DNA of 64,000 bases from an uncultured Eubacteriales bacterium (GTDB lineage: Bacteria; Bacillota; Clostridia; Christensenellales; Aristaeellaceae): NCBI GenBank assembly GCA_900315315.1, contig OMYT01000010.1, positions 25,673 through 89,672 on the forward strand, written 5' to 3'. Below are positions 53,959 through 62,373 of this stretch, one piece after another (the stretch's first letter is position 1; the number at the start of each line of letters is the position of its first letter). A program made the translations under genes and the position numbers. The notes under the pieces are model-generated. The model made no database searches, was not told the origin of the DNA, and saw only the letters and a list, made by a program, of their open reading frames with translations.

Positions 53959-54080
53959 ATGTTCTCCTCCTTGTTTTCCAGGCAATATCCTCTGTTTAGC
54001 ATATCATAAATCGACGCTTTAGGGAACAGGTTTTTAAAAATATGGGCTGCGTCCGCGAACACAGAATTGACGGGAGTGAG

Positions 54081-54181
54081 TGAAAGATGAAAAAACTGCT
54101 GATTGTTATTCTGTGCCTGTGCCTTTGTCTGCCGGCCGCCTTTGCGGAGGAATCCGCGGAAAGCAAAAGCAATATCGGGAT
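54081..54181 (+). repeat. duplicated signal-peptide cassette, copy 1
   Basis: About 100 bp covering the TGAAAG leader, the start codon and the first 30 or so codons is nearly identical to 54916-55016. Differences are mostly silent. Confidence 0.9.
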
Positions 54182-54779
54182 CGTCTCTGCGACGGGAGCG
54201 GAGGACTTAGACGAAACCGGAGCCGCGATTCCCGCCGGGACCGGGTTCAGCTATGAACATGATCCGCGGGACAATCCCAAAGCCATGCGCGATATTGTGG
54301 TGAACCCGGAGGCGGTATACGGGTTTTCCCCCAGCACGGAAGACGGATCCACGCTGAAGGATTACGCGAACGCCCTTGACTGGACTGACCCGGAACAGGT
54401 GGCCGAGGCCAGGGAAACACGGCAGGCGTATCACGACAGCATGTCCGAACTGTACGATATAATGCTCTCCATGGTCCAGGAGGACAAGGACGTGGAGACG
54501 ATCGCCAGAGCGGTCAGCAAGCGCCGGAACGAACTGCGCCTGGAGGCTGAGAAGGACAATCCGGAAGCGCTGGCGCTGGTCAGGAAGAGAAACCTCGAAA
54601 CATATGGAAATGAAGAAGGCCCGACGGCGGATGACCTGCTCCAGAAGTACGGCTCCTGGGATATGGTGCTGTACAAGGCGCTGGGAACCAACGCGGGGAT
54701 GGATGCCTGCCTGGGATTTTACGACGAATATTACTATCTGTACGATCTGGAAAACGAGATCGGAGCAGCAGATGAATGA
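54087..54779 (+). CDS. secreted protein with a borrowed signal peptide, function unknown
   Basis: The first 34 residues (MKKLLIVILCLCLCLPAAFA, EESAESKS, then IGIVSA) match the N-terminus of the exported nucleosidase at 54922, including the first residues of its catalytic domain. After IGIVSA the sequence changes to an unrelated, acidic, mostly helical 190-residue domain (SKRRNELRLEAEKDNPEALA, then LETYGNEEGPTADDLLQKYG and GMDACLGFYDEYYYLYD). Related domains may occur in other Clostridia, but I know no function. The join suggests recombination at the duplicated cassette. Confidence 0.75.
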   Translation: MKKLLIVILCLCLCLPAAFAEESAESKSNIGIVSATGAEDLDETGAAIPAGTGFSYEHDPRDNPKAMRDIVVNPEAVYGFSPSTEDGSTLKDYANALDWTDPEQVAEARETRQAYHDSMSELYDIMLSMVQEDKDVETIARAVSKRRNELRLEAEKDNPEALALVRKRNLETYGNEEGPTADDLLQKYGSWDMVLYKALGTNAGMDACLGFYDEYYYLYDLENEIGAADE

Positions 54780-54915
54780 AAACAATCCGGGCGGCTCAGG
54801 CCCGGATTGAACGGGGAAGAATCCTGCATTGTCGGTTTTTGCGCTTTGTGGTAAGATTCACAAAGGAAGCAGATTCATTGACTGCATCCGGAAATACAAA
54901 GACGACAGGAGCGTG

Positions 54916-55016
54916 TGAAAGATGAAAAAACTGCTGATTGTTATTCTGTGCCTGTGCCTTTGCCTGCCGGCTGCCTTCGCAGAGGAAACAGCGGAAAGCA
55001 AAAGCAGAATCGGGAT
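54916..55016 (+). repeat. duplicated signal-peptide cassette, copy 2
   Basis: This is the nearly identical partner of 54081-54181, 835 bp downstream. Similarity begins a few bases before the ribosome binding region and ends soon after the signal peptide. Confidence 0.9.
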
Positions 55017-55713
55017 TATCTCCGCGATGGAGAATGAGGTGAAGCTGCTTCTTTCCGAGGCGGAGATCGAGCGGACTGATACGATCGGCGGCGTGAACTT
55101 TCATGTCGGCACGCTTTGCGGCCAGAATGTGGTGATTGCCAAGGCGGGCATCGGGAAGGTCCTTTCCGCCGCCGGCACAGCGACGATGCTGAACCGGTAT
55201 CCGGTTTCTTACCTGATATTCACCGGCATTGCCGGGGGCGTCGGGGATGAAACGAAGGTGATGGACATGGTGATCGGCACAAAGCTGGTGCAGCATGATT
55301 ACGGAAATCAGAACCAGGACGGATTTGAATGGTCTTCCGCCTACAACGAAGCCGACGGATACTATACCTGCGACGATGACCTGGTCAGACTGGCTTATGA
55401 GGCAGCGAAGGAAGTTGTCGGCGAAAAGCATGTCTTCAAAGGCGTGATTGCCACAGGAGACCAGTTCGTTGCTTCCGGGACTTATGTAAAATATCTTCAG
55501 GATCAGTTTGATGCTCTGGCCTGCGAGATGGAAGGCGCGTCTGTGGCCGCCGTGTGTGAACAGTTCGGGATTCCTTATGTCATCATCCGCTGCATGTCGG
55601 ATAAAGCAGACGGAAAAGCATATGAAACATATGAGAACTTCGGCGATACAGCTGCGGACAACTCCGGCCGGATTGTCAGGAAGATGCTGAAAGGCCTGGA
55701 AGGGAAACAATAA
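54922..55713 (+). CDS. exported MTA/SAH nucleosidase-like protein
   Basis: The mature domain is a full-length 5'-methylthioadenosine/S-adenosylhomocysteine nucleosidase: IGIISAMENEVKLLL with the catalytic Glu, AGIGKVLSAAGTATML, FTGIAGGVGD, the purine-binding ALACEMEGASVAAVC and IIRCMSDKAD with the catalytic Asp. Unlike the usual cytosolic enzyme it carries a signal peptide ending AAFAEE and no lipobox. It would act outside the membrane on nucleosides. The gene stands alone 142 nt after its cassette-sharing neighbour. Confidence 0.88.
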   Translation: MKKLLIVILCLCLCLPAAFAEETAESKSRIGIISAMENEVKLLLSEAEIERTDTIGGVNFHVGTLCGQNVVIAKAGIGKVLSAAGTATMLNRYPVSYLIFTGIAGGVGDETKVMDMVIGTKLVQHDYGNQNQDGFEWSSAYNEADGYYTCDDDLVRLAYEAAKEVVGEKHVFKGVIATGDQFVASGTYVKYLQDQFDALACEMEGASVAAVCEQFGIPYVIIRCMSDKADGKAYETYENFGDTAADNSGRIVRKMLKGLEGKQ

Positions 55714-55758
55714 TGACCATATTTTATTAGACATTGCGTAAAATGTATGATAGTATTT

Positions 55759-55785
55759 AACGTCCCGATTCAGGGACGTTATTTT
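55759..55785 (+). terminator. hairpin after the nucleosidase gene
   Basis: AACGTCCC and GGGACGTT form a perfect 8-bp stem followed by ATTTTG. The next gene's ribosome binding site (CAGGAGGA) follows at once, so it may also affect translation. Confidence 0.6.
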
Positions 55786-55801
55786 GCAGGAGGAAATGAA
55801 A

Positions 55802-56038
55802 ATGGAAGAGTTTAAAAAGAATCCGGTTCTGATGGGCATCGCGAGCGCTGCAGGCTGCGCGCTGATACTGCTGGCCATCGACTTTGTGCTTGGTCTGGTT
55901 ACCAAAAAACCCTTTGCTGACAGGATCAGCGATCCGATCAGCATTGCCATCCTGATCATCGGACCCATTGCCTGCGGGATTTCGACCTGGAAAAAGGTGA
56001 AGGAAAAGGCTGAAGGCAAGGAAAAGAAGGAACTGTAA
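55802..56038 (+). CDS. small two-helix membrane protein
   Basis: This 78-residue protein has two membrane helices (VLMGIASAAGCALILLAID and ISIAILIIGPIACGIS) and a Lys/Glu-rich tail. ATG 55802 is chosen for CAGGAGGA upstream; an earlier in-frame ATG lacks one. Not recognised. A structured element follows its stop. Confidence 0.65.
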   Translation: MEEFKKNPVLMGIASAAGCALILLAIDFVLGLVTKKPFADRISDPISIAILIIGPIACGISTWKKVKEKAEGKEKKEL

Positions 56039-56042
56039 TTCA

Positions 56043-56086
56043 GGGGCTTTCCGGGCGCTGCGAACCCCTTACCCCCTTCGGCCCGG
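56043..56086 (+). repeat. intergenic GGGGGC-TTTCCG element, copy 12 (variant)
   Basis: AGGGGCTTTCCGGGCGC pairs with TGCGAACCCC, and the ACCCCCTTCGG tail follows. It starts 4 nt after a stop codon and has a shorter G run than most copies. Confidence 0.75.
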
Positions 56087-56126
56087 AGAAACAGATAACG
56101 AATATTTGAATCAGGAGTTAATGTCT

Positions 56127-56864
56127 ATGCTGCAGATCAATCACTACACGAAACAGTACAGCGCGGACGGCCCCAAGGCCGTGGATGACCTGAGCCTTCA
56201 TATCAAGCCGGGCGAGATCTACGGTTTCCTGGGCCATAACGGCGCCGGCAAGACCACGACGATCAAGGCCTGCTGCGGCCTGCTGGACTTTACCGAAGGC
56301 GAGATCCTGGTGAACGGCATGTCCATCAAAAAGCAGCCGCTGGAATGCAAGAAAATCATGAGCTATATCCCGGACAATCCGGATCTGTATGAGTTCATGA
56401 GCGGTATCCGCTACCTGAACTTCGTGGGCGACGTGTACGGCGTTCCCACCGACATGCGGGAAAAGCGGATCGCGGAGTTTGCCAACGACATGGGTATCAC
56501 AGACGCGCTGGCGGAAAAAGTGGCTTCCTATTCCCACGGGATGAAGCAGAAGCTGGCGATCGTTGCCGCGCTGATGCATGACCCGAAGCTGCTGATCATG
56601 GACGAGCCCTTCGTCGGCCTGGACCCAAAGGCGGCGTTCATCCTGAAGAAGTTCATGCGGACCTTCTGCGACAACGGCGGCGCGATCTTCTTCTCCACCC
56701 ACGTGCTGGAAGTGGCGGAAAAGCTGTGCGACAAGATTGCCATCATCAAGGGCGGCAAACTGCTGGCTGACGGCGACATTGAGACCGTCCGGGGCAACGA
56801 GAGCCTGGAAGAAGTCTTCCTCGAACTGGTGGACGATATAAAGGCGGAGGAAGAGCATGCTTAA
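56127..56864 (+). CDS. ABC transporter ATP-binding protein
   Basis: This 245-residue ATPase has GHNGAGKTTTIKACCGLL, a Q-loop region YIPDNPDLYEF, a signature read as YSHGMKQKL, LLIMDEPFVGLDP and the switch His in FSTHVLEVAEKLCDK. The form is that of ABC-2 type exporters (EcsA-like). ATG 56127 is 9 nt from TCAGGAG; the ATG at 56121 is too close. Its stop overlaps the permease start by 8 nt. Confidence 0.93.
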   Translation: MLQINHYTKQYSADGPKAVDDLSLHIKPGEIYGFLGHNGAGKTTTIKACCGLLDFTEGEILVNGMSIKKQPLECKKIMSYIPDNPDLYEFMSGIRYLNFVGDVYGVPTDMREKRIAEFANDMGITDALAEKVASYSHGMKQKLAIVAALMHDPKLLIMDEPFVGLDPKAAFILKKFMRTFCDNGGAIFFSTHVLEVAEKLCDKIAIIKGGKLLADGDIETVRGNESLEEVFLELVDDIKAEEEHA

Positions 56865-58485
56865 AATACTGCTGAAAAACCGGCTGCTGGCCCTGGCGGA
56901 TCAGCTTACCGGCCAGTCAAAGGGGAAGAAGGCGGCGAAGCTCAGCACCTACGCGCTGCTGATTGTGCTGGGTATCCTGATCCTGATCGGCTGCTGCGCC
57001 GGCGTCAACGCGCTGTTCGGCAATATCTGCGTCAGACTGGCACAGCGGGGCGAGGTCTGGGCGGTTTACGGATTTGCCGGTGCGGCCGGGTTTCTCCTGG
57101 CCCTGTTCCTGACGCTGTTCTACGCGCAGGGCGTAATCTTTGAAGCGAAAGACAACGAACTGCTGCTGAGCATGCCGATCTCCCCGTCCGCGATCCTCGC
57201 GAGCCGCGTCGGATCGGTCTATTTCCTGAACTCGCTGTTTACCCTGGTGCTGCTGTGCGCTGCCGGCTACACGGTTTCGGCACAGACCGGAGGCATCGGT
57301 ATCCTGAACTGGATTCTCGTGATTGTATGCGCACTGCTGCTTCCGCTGCTGTCCACGACGGTCTCGTGCCTGCTGGCCTGGCTGGTCTCGTACATCACGC
57401 GGCGCACCGGCAGGAAAGTGCTGGTTCAGACGATCCTGTCCCTGGTGGCAATTGCCGCGCTCTTTCTTGTGACCATGGGCGTGAACAGGAACTTTTTCTC
57501 CACCTTCGCGGAGAGCGCCGGCGACATTGCCCAGGCATTCCGCCGGTCACTGTATCCCCTGTATGCGATGGGCCTGGCGATCGCGGAGACCAACTGGGGG
57601 ATGCTGGCGATCTTCGCGGCGATCTGTATCGTGCCCTTCGCCATCGTCTATTATGTACTGAGCAGGAGCTTCATCAGGATCGTGACGGCACGGAACGCTG
57701 CGAAGAAGCAGAAGTATGAAGCGACGGCGCTGAAGGGTTCTTCCGTGGTATGGTCCATGACAAAGAAGGACCTGACCCGGTTCTTCAGCAGCCCGCCCTA
57801 TATGACAAACGCCGGTCTGGGCCTGCTCTACAGCATCGGCCTGACCATCTTCGCAATGGTTTCCGGAGATTCCGTCATCAGGAATATTCTGGAAAAAACC
57901 GACCGGTTTTCGGATCCGGGCGCCTATACCACCGTGATCGCGGCCTTTGTGATCAGCTTCTTTGCTGCTCTGACGACCATCTCCGGCTGCTCTGTCTCAG
58001 TGGAAGGCAAGAACCTGTGGATTCTCAAAAGCATGCCGGTGCGGGCGAAGGACGTGCTGACGGGCAAGCTTCTGTCCCACCTGGTGCTGGCGATTCCGGT
58101 ATCCGTTCTTTGCTCAATCCTGTATCTGTTTGTCGCCAGAATTCTGACGGTTCCGGGCGTTATTCTGATGTTCCTGATGCCGATCGCGTTCAACTGCTTC
58201 AATGCTCTGTTCGGCCTGATCTCCAACCTGCACTTCGGCAAGCTGGACTATCCGAGCATTGCCAAGGCGGCGAAAAGCACAACCAGTTCCCTCATTCCGA
58301 TCCTGGCAACGATCCTGCTGGTGATCGGATCCGCCGTCCTGTATTTCACGGCGCTTCACGGCAAGATTGACGTTACGGTCTACGGAATCATCGTCACCGC
58401 AGTGATTTTTGCAGTGGATCTCTGCATGTTCTCCTACCTCGGGTCAACCGGGGCCCAGAAACGCTGGGACGAGCTGGGACAGTAA
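56857..58485 (+). CDS. ABC-2-type transporter permease
   Basis: This 542-residue membrane protein has 12 or so helices with basic cytosolic loops (RNAAKKQKYEATALKGSS), as in large two-component exporters of Firmicutes. It overlaps the ATPase gene by 8 nt and is surely its partner. Substrate unknown. Confidence 0.88.
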   Translation: MLKILLKNRLLALADQLTGQSKGKKAAKLSTYALLIVLGILILIGCCAGVNALFGNICVRLAQRGEVWAVYGFAGAAGFLLALFLTLFYAQGVIFEAKDNELLLSMPISPSAILASRVGSVYFLNSLFTLVLLCAAGYTVSAQTGGIGILNWILVIVCALLLPLLSTTVSCLLAWLVSYITRRTGRKVLVQTILSLVAIAALFLVTMGVNRNFFSTFAESAGDIAQAFRRSLYPLYAMGLAIAETNWGMLAIFAAICIVPFAIVYYVLSRSFIRIVTARNAAKKQKYEATALKGSSVVWSMTKKDLTRFFSSPPYMTNAGLGLLYSIGLTIFAMVSGDSVIRNILEKTDRFSDPGAYTTVIAAFVISFFAALTTISGCSVSVEGKNLWILKSMPVRAKDVLTGKLLSHLVLAIPVSVLCSILYLFVARILTVPGVILMFLMPIAFNCFNALFGLISNLHFGKLDYPSIAKAAKSTTSSLIPILATILLVIGSAVLYFTALHGKIDVTVYGIIVTAVIFAVDLCMFSYLGSTGAQKRWDELGQ

Positions 58486-58537
58486 AAGAGGTTTTCCCGG
58501 CACAACGAACCCCGTTCAGAAATAACGTATAAAGCAC

Positions 58538-58567
58538 GGCCGTGACCTTTGTGTCACGGTCTTTTTT
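58538..58567 (+). terminator. intrinsic terminator of the ABC exporter
   Basis: CCGTGAC and GTCACGG pair around CTTTGT and are followed by TCTTTTTT. Confidence 0.9.
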
Positions 58568-58619
58568 CGGAAAAGTCGGTTTCTTTCGCGAAAAAAGGGC
58601 CGGGTGGGCCAAAAGGAGA

Positions 58620-58993
58620 ACCATCCCTACCGGCCTATTGACGCTTTGGTGTATTGATCCACGATTTCCTGCGGAACAGATGACAAAGCAATACCATGTT
58701 CACGTGCATATTTTATCACTCTGATTTTTAAGCAAGTTTGTACTACAAATCATCTCGATCAGTCTCTAACCGTTGAAATTCCTTGATTTATGAACGATGC
58801 CATAAATACCAGATTTACAGGCTGTACGGGCGAATACTTACTCCGGATGGTTTACGCTTGATCTGTGCTGCTCTTGATTATGACCCTGAGAAAATTGGGA
58901 AACATATGTTGGAAATACTAGCCAAGTTCAGGAATGAAGGAATCATAGAATGAAATCTTCAGGACAATTCCAAAAAAATCCGGGCAGACGGTA
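58620..58993. other. AT-richer island with gene remnants
   Basis: This stretch is visibly lower in GC than its surroundings and holds no intact gene. On the plus strand 58777-58953 reads, without a start, YQIYRLYGRILTPDGLRLIC and AALDYDPEKIGKHMLEILAK to a stop. On the minus strand near 58650-58730 a short frame reads KIRVIKYAREHGIALSSVPQ. Both look like pieces of foreign genes; neither is identified. Confidence 0.35.
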
Positions 58994-59035
58994 TTGACAG
59001 GCGACAATATGCTTGATAAAATATATTTGTATCAA
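58994..59035 (+). promoter_or_regulatory. promoter and operator of the OhrR/MarR-peroxidase operon
   Basis: TTGACA (58994-58999), 17 bp, TAAAAT (59017-59022). The inverted repeat TTGATA (59013-59018) and TATCAA (59030-59035) covers the -10 box, where a MarR/OhrR dimer would block polymerase. Confidence 0.75.
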
Positions 59036-59055
59036 ACGAAATTGGAGGGTCAGTA

Positions 59056-59514
59056 ATGGATTACGATTACCATGAAGCGATGAAACTGGCCAATCAGCTT
59101 TGTTTTCCCCTGTACGCGGCCGCAAGGAATGTGACCGGCCTCTATACCCCCTGGCTGAAGCCGTTGGGGCTGACCTACACCCAGTACATTGTTTTCCTGG
59201 TGCTTTGGGAAAAAGACGGAGTGTCAGTGACAGAGATCGGTGAGAAACTGATGCTGGATAACGGGACGCTTTCCCCGCTGCTGAAGAAGATGGAACAGGC
59301 GGGGTATGTGCAAAGAAGCCGGTGCCGCGAGGACGACCGCGTGGTGGAGGTCAGGCTGACCGACGCGGGCAGGGCGCTGCAGGAAAAGGCGAAGGATGTT
59401 CCCGGGAAAGTAGCCGGCTGTATAGACCTGCCGCCCGAAAAAACGCAGACGCTGTACATGCTGCTCTATGAACTGCTAGGAAACCAGAAAGGAAAAGGAG
59501 GAAAAGAAAAATGA
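59056..59514 (+). CDS. MarR-family regulator, OhrR-like
   Basis: The 152-residue winged-helix protein has NQLCFPLYAAARNV at its start, matching the reactive cysteine (Cys16 here) of the organic peroxide sensor OhrR, and TEIGEKLMLDNGTLSPLLKK as the DNA-reading helices, followed by a DDR wing. The downstream glutathione peroxidase gene overlaps its stop, so the regulator probably controls peroxide defence and itself through the palindrome at 59013-59035. GGAGGG precedes the ATG. Confidence 0.9.
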   Translation: MDYDYHEAMKLANQLCFPLYAAARNVTGLYTPWLKPLGLTYTQYIVFLVLWEKDGVSVTEIGEKLMLDNGTLSPLLKKMEQAGYVQRSRCREDDRVVEVRLTDAGRALQEKAKDVPGKVAGCIDLPPEKTQTLYMLLYELLGNQKGKGGKEK

Positions 59515-60062
59515 AAACAGTCTATGATTTTACGGTGAAGGATCGGCAGGGGAATGAAGTGAGCCTGTCGGAATACCGCGGCAAGGTGCTGCTGATTGTC
59601 AATACGGCGACCGGATGCGGCTTCACTCCGCATTATGAGCCGCTGGAAGCGATGTATAAGGAAATGAAGGATCAGGGTTTCGAGATCCTGGACTTCCCCT
59701 GCAACCAGTTTGCCAATCAGGCCCCCGGCGACGCGGACGAGATCCATACCTTCTGCACGATGAAATTCGGTACGGAGTTTCCGCAGTTCGCGAAGATTGA
59801 CGTCAACGGTGAAACGGCGGATCCCCTGTTTGCCTTCCTTGCCGCTGAAAAGCCGTTCGCAGGGTTCGGCAAAGGGCTGAAAAACGCCGCGCTGAACAAG
59901 TTCGCCGCGATGAACAATAAGAAATACGGCGACAAGACGTATATCGGATGGAATTTCACGAAATTCCTGATCGACCGCGAAGGAAATGTCATTGCCCGGT
60001 TCGAGCCTACCACGGACATGAAGGATGTCCGCTCGGCTGTAGCGGCGGAACTGAAGAAATAA
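59511..60062 (+). CDS. glutathione peroxidase family protein, first copy
   Basis: The 183-residue thiol peroxidase has its catalytic Cys36 in NTATGCGFTPHY, the Gln in PCNQFANQAPG and the Trp in GWNFTKFLIDREG, completing the family triad. It is a cysteine, not selenocysteine, enzyme and likely uses thioredoxin. The start overlaps the regulator stop by 4 nt (ATGA). A second copy lies at 61802-62341. Confidence 0.94.
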   Translation: MKTVYDFTVKDRQGNEVSLSEYRGKVLLIVNTATGCGFTPHYEPLEAMYKEMKDQGFEILDFPCNQFANQAPGDADEIHTFCTMKFGTEFPQFAKIDVNGETADPLFAFLAAEKPFAGFGKGLKNAALNKFAAMNNKKYGDKTYIGWNFTKFLIDREGNVIARFEPTTDMKDVRSAVAAELKK

Positions 60063-60143
60063 AGAGGGCGGCGGGCAACCGGAAGGCCTTTGCGGCGACG
60101 CCCGCCTTCCGCTGAATGGATTCCGGCCGGAGAGGACCAGAGA

Positions 60144-60673
60144 GTGAAGCTGTATCATACAGGCAGGGAGGAGATCCGTAATCCGGATATCCGACGTGGA
60201 AGGAAAAACGCCGATTTCGGGCCGGGCTTCTATTTGTCGCCGGACAGGGAATTCGCTTCCCGATGGGCCGGCGCGGACGCGGTCATGAATGAATATGACT
60301 GGATGAAAGCGGCCTGCTGATTCACCGGTTCAGGCGCGATGAAGAATGGTTCAGCTACATCTTCCGGAATCGCGGAGCAAGGGATGATCTTTCGGCGGAC
60401 GTGGTGATCGGGCCGATCGCCAACGATACGATTTTTGAAACGCTCGGAATCATCAGCAGCGGTTTTCTGAAACCGGCGGAGGCCCTGAAGCTGCTGCTGG
60501 TGGGTCCGGAGTATACACAGGTCGCCATTAAAACAGAGAAGGCGGCAAGCCGGCTTAAGTGGATACAGTCTGTCAGGATCGGGCAAATCGAGACAAGCCG
60601 CCGGAAAGCAGAGCAGGAGGCGTATGACGTTTCTTTCGCGCGAATTCTGAAGGAGATCATCGGTGAGAAATGA
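60144..60673 (+). pseudogene. DUF3990-family protein, frameshifted
   Basis: A GTG start with GGAGAGGA upstream opens VKLYHTGREEIRNPDIRRG and FGPGFYLSPDREFASRWAG, the hallmark of DUF3990 proteins. Near 60298-60302 a missing base moves the frame: the first frame ends at TGA 60320, and the rest continues in another frame as GLLIHRFRRDEEWFSYIF to IIGEK and stop at 60671. Restoring one base joins a full protein of about 176 residues, so the change looks recent. DUF3990 proteins resemble ADP-ribosyltransferase folds; function unproven. Confidence 0.82.
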
Positions 60674-60761
60674 AACGGCGGCCTTCTGCTCTGAGCGGCA
60701 ATGGAAAGAAACACGCGGGAAGAACCGGTTATGAACCCGGAGAAGCATGAAAGGGGAAACA

Positions 60762-61786
60762 ATGGACAAAAGCTTCGACATCCAGGCATATATGACAAAA
60801 GGCGTTGAGCGCGTTGTCGGGGATATTGTCAGGGCGACTTTCCGGAATCCCAGGGAAAGCGCGTATATGGCCCGGTTCGCCCTGGCCAGCAGGGCCGCGT
60901 CCAAAAGGCGCAGAAAGGCTGAGAACGCGGGCGAGCATATCCCGGCATTCCTGATTGCCAGCATCACCAGCCAGTGCAACCTGCACTGCGCGGGATGTTA
61001 TTCACGCTGCAATCACGCGACGGTGGACGGGGAACCGGTGCGCCAGCTGACAGCGGAAGAATGGCTGCGAATCTTCGAGGAGGCGGATGAGCTTGGAATC
61101 AGCTTTATCCTGCTGGCAGGCGGCGAACCGATGATCCGGCGGGATGTGATCGAAATTTCGGGCTGCTTGACCGATGCCGGAACCTGATTCCTGTCATGAG
61201 TATTGAAGGTGAAAAGGAAACGACGGACGCCCGCCGGGGTGAAGGCGTTTATGCCCGGCTGATCGGCAATATGGACGCGCTTTCCCAAAGAGGCCTGGTT
61301 TTCGGAGCATCCGTTACGGTTACGACACAGAATATCCGGGAGGTCTCCTTAGACGCCTTCCTGAAAAAGCTCTCTGACCGCGGCTGCAAAGCGGTGATTT
61401 TCGTGGAGTTTGTTCCGGTGACGGACGAAAGCGCGGATCTCGCCCCCGGCGACGCGGAACGCGAATACCTGAGCAGGGAGATTGAACGCCTGCGGGAAGA
61501 ACATCCGGAAATGGTCTACATTTCCTTCCCGGGGGACGAGAAGAGCAGCGGCGGATGCGTTGCGGCGGGACGGGGATTCTTCCATATCAACTCTCACGGA
61601 GGAGCCGAACCCTGTCCTTTTTCACCCTACTCCGACATGAATGTGCGCGATACTTCCCTGCGGGAAGCGTTGCGCTCCCCGCTGTTCCGGGCGCTGCAAA
61701 ACGGCGGGCTTCTGGAGGACGATCACGCGGGAGGCTGCGTGCTGTATGAAAAGCGGGCGCAGGTTGAAGCGCTGCTGAATAAATGA
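60762..61786 (+). pseudogene. radical SAM protein with an internal deletion
   Basis: The 5' frame (MDKSFDIQAYMTKGVERVVG) holds the iron-sulfur motif CNLHCAGCYSRC and the GGEP motif (LLAGGEPMIRRDVIEI). Near 61155 it leaves frame and stops at 61187. A second frame reads LLDRCRNLIPVMSIEGEKE and continues through a C-terminal cysteine region (GCVAAGRGFFHINS, CPFSPYSD) to 61786. About 20-30 codons of the barrel appear deleted at the junction. The downstream piece could be made from ATG 61198 but would lack the cluster. It was probably a SPASM-like enzyme of unknown substrate. Confidence 0.82.
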
Positions 61787-61801
61787 AAGGACGGATGAAC
61801 G

Positions 61802-62341
61802 ATGATCTACGACTACACAATCACTACAGGCAAAGGTGAAACACTGAATCTGGTGGATTACAAAGGCAAGGTGATTATGGTGGTCAACACGGCCACCGGC
61901 TGCGGATTTACGCCCCAGTACGCGCCGATCGAACAGATGTACAGGGATTATCACGATCAGGGACTTGAGATCCTGGATATTCCCTGCAATCAGTTCGGCG
62001 GACAGGCTCCGGGAACGGACGACGAGATCCATGAGTTCTGCACGATGCATTTCAACACCACCTTCCCGCAGATGAAGAAAGCGGACGTGAACGGTCCGCA
62101 GGAGCTGCCGCTGTATACGTACCTGAAATCCGAAAAGGGCTTTGCCGGCTTTGAGGAGCATCCGTACAAGGCCCTGCTGGAGCAGATGTTCGCCCAGGCT
62201 GATCCGGACTGGGACAAGAAACCCGATATCAAGTGGAACTTCACCAAGTTTATCATCGACCGCGAAGGGAATGTGGTGGCCCGTTTCGAGCCGACGGCTG
62301 ATATGGCTGATGTGGAAGCCTGCGTGAAGGCCCTGCTGTGA
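61802..62341 (+). CDS. glutathione peroxidase family protein, second copy
   Basis: This 179-residue paralog has Cys34 in NTATGCGFTPQY, the Gln in PCNQFGGQAPG and KWNFTKFIIDREG. It is similar to the first copy but clearly divergent, so the duplication is not recent. AAGGACGG lies ahead of the ATG. Its stop is 32 nt from the nitroreductase start, and the two may be cotranscribed. Confidence 0.94.
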   Translation: MIYDYTITTGKGETLNLVDYKGKVIMVVNTATGCGFTPQYAPIEQMYRDYHDQGLEILDIPCNQFGGQAPGTDDEIHEFCTMHFNTTFPQMKKADVNGPQELPLYTYLKSEKGFAGFEEHPYKALLEQMFAQADPDWDKKPDIKWNFTKFIIDREGNVVARFEPTADMADVEACVKALL

Positions 62342-62373
62342 AGGCGGGAACAATCCTGAAGGGAGAAACCGGA

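Noticed and set aside
58486-58520. GAGGTTTTCCCGG...CGAACCCCGTTC after the ABC permease as an element copy
   Set aside because: It resembles copy 12 only loosely and lacks the CTTCGG tail.
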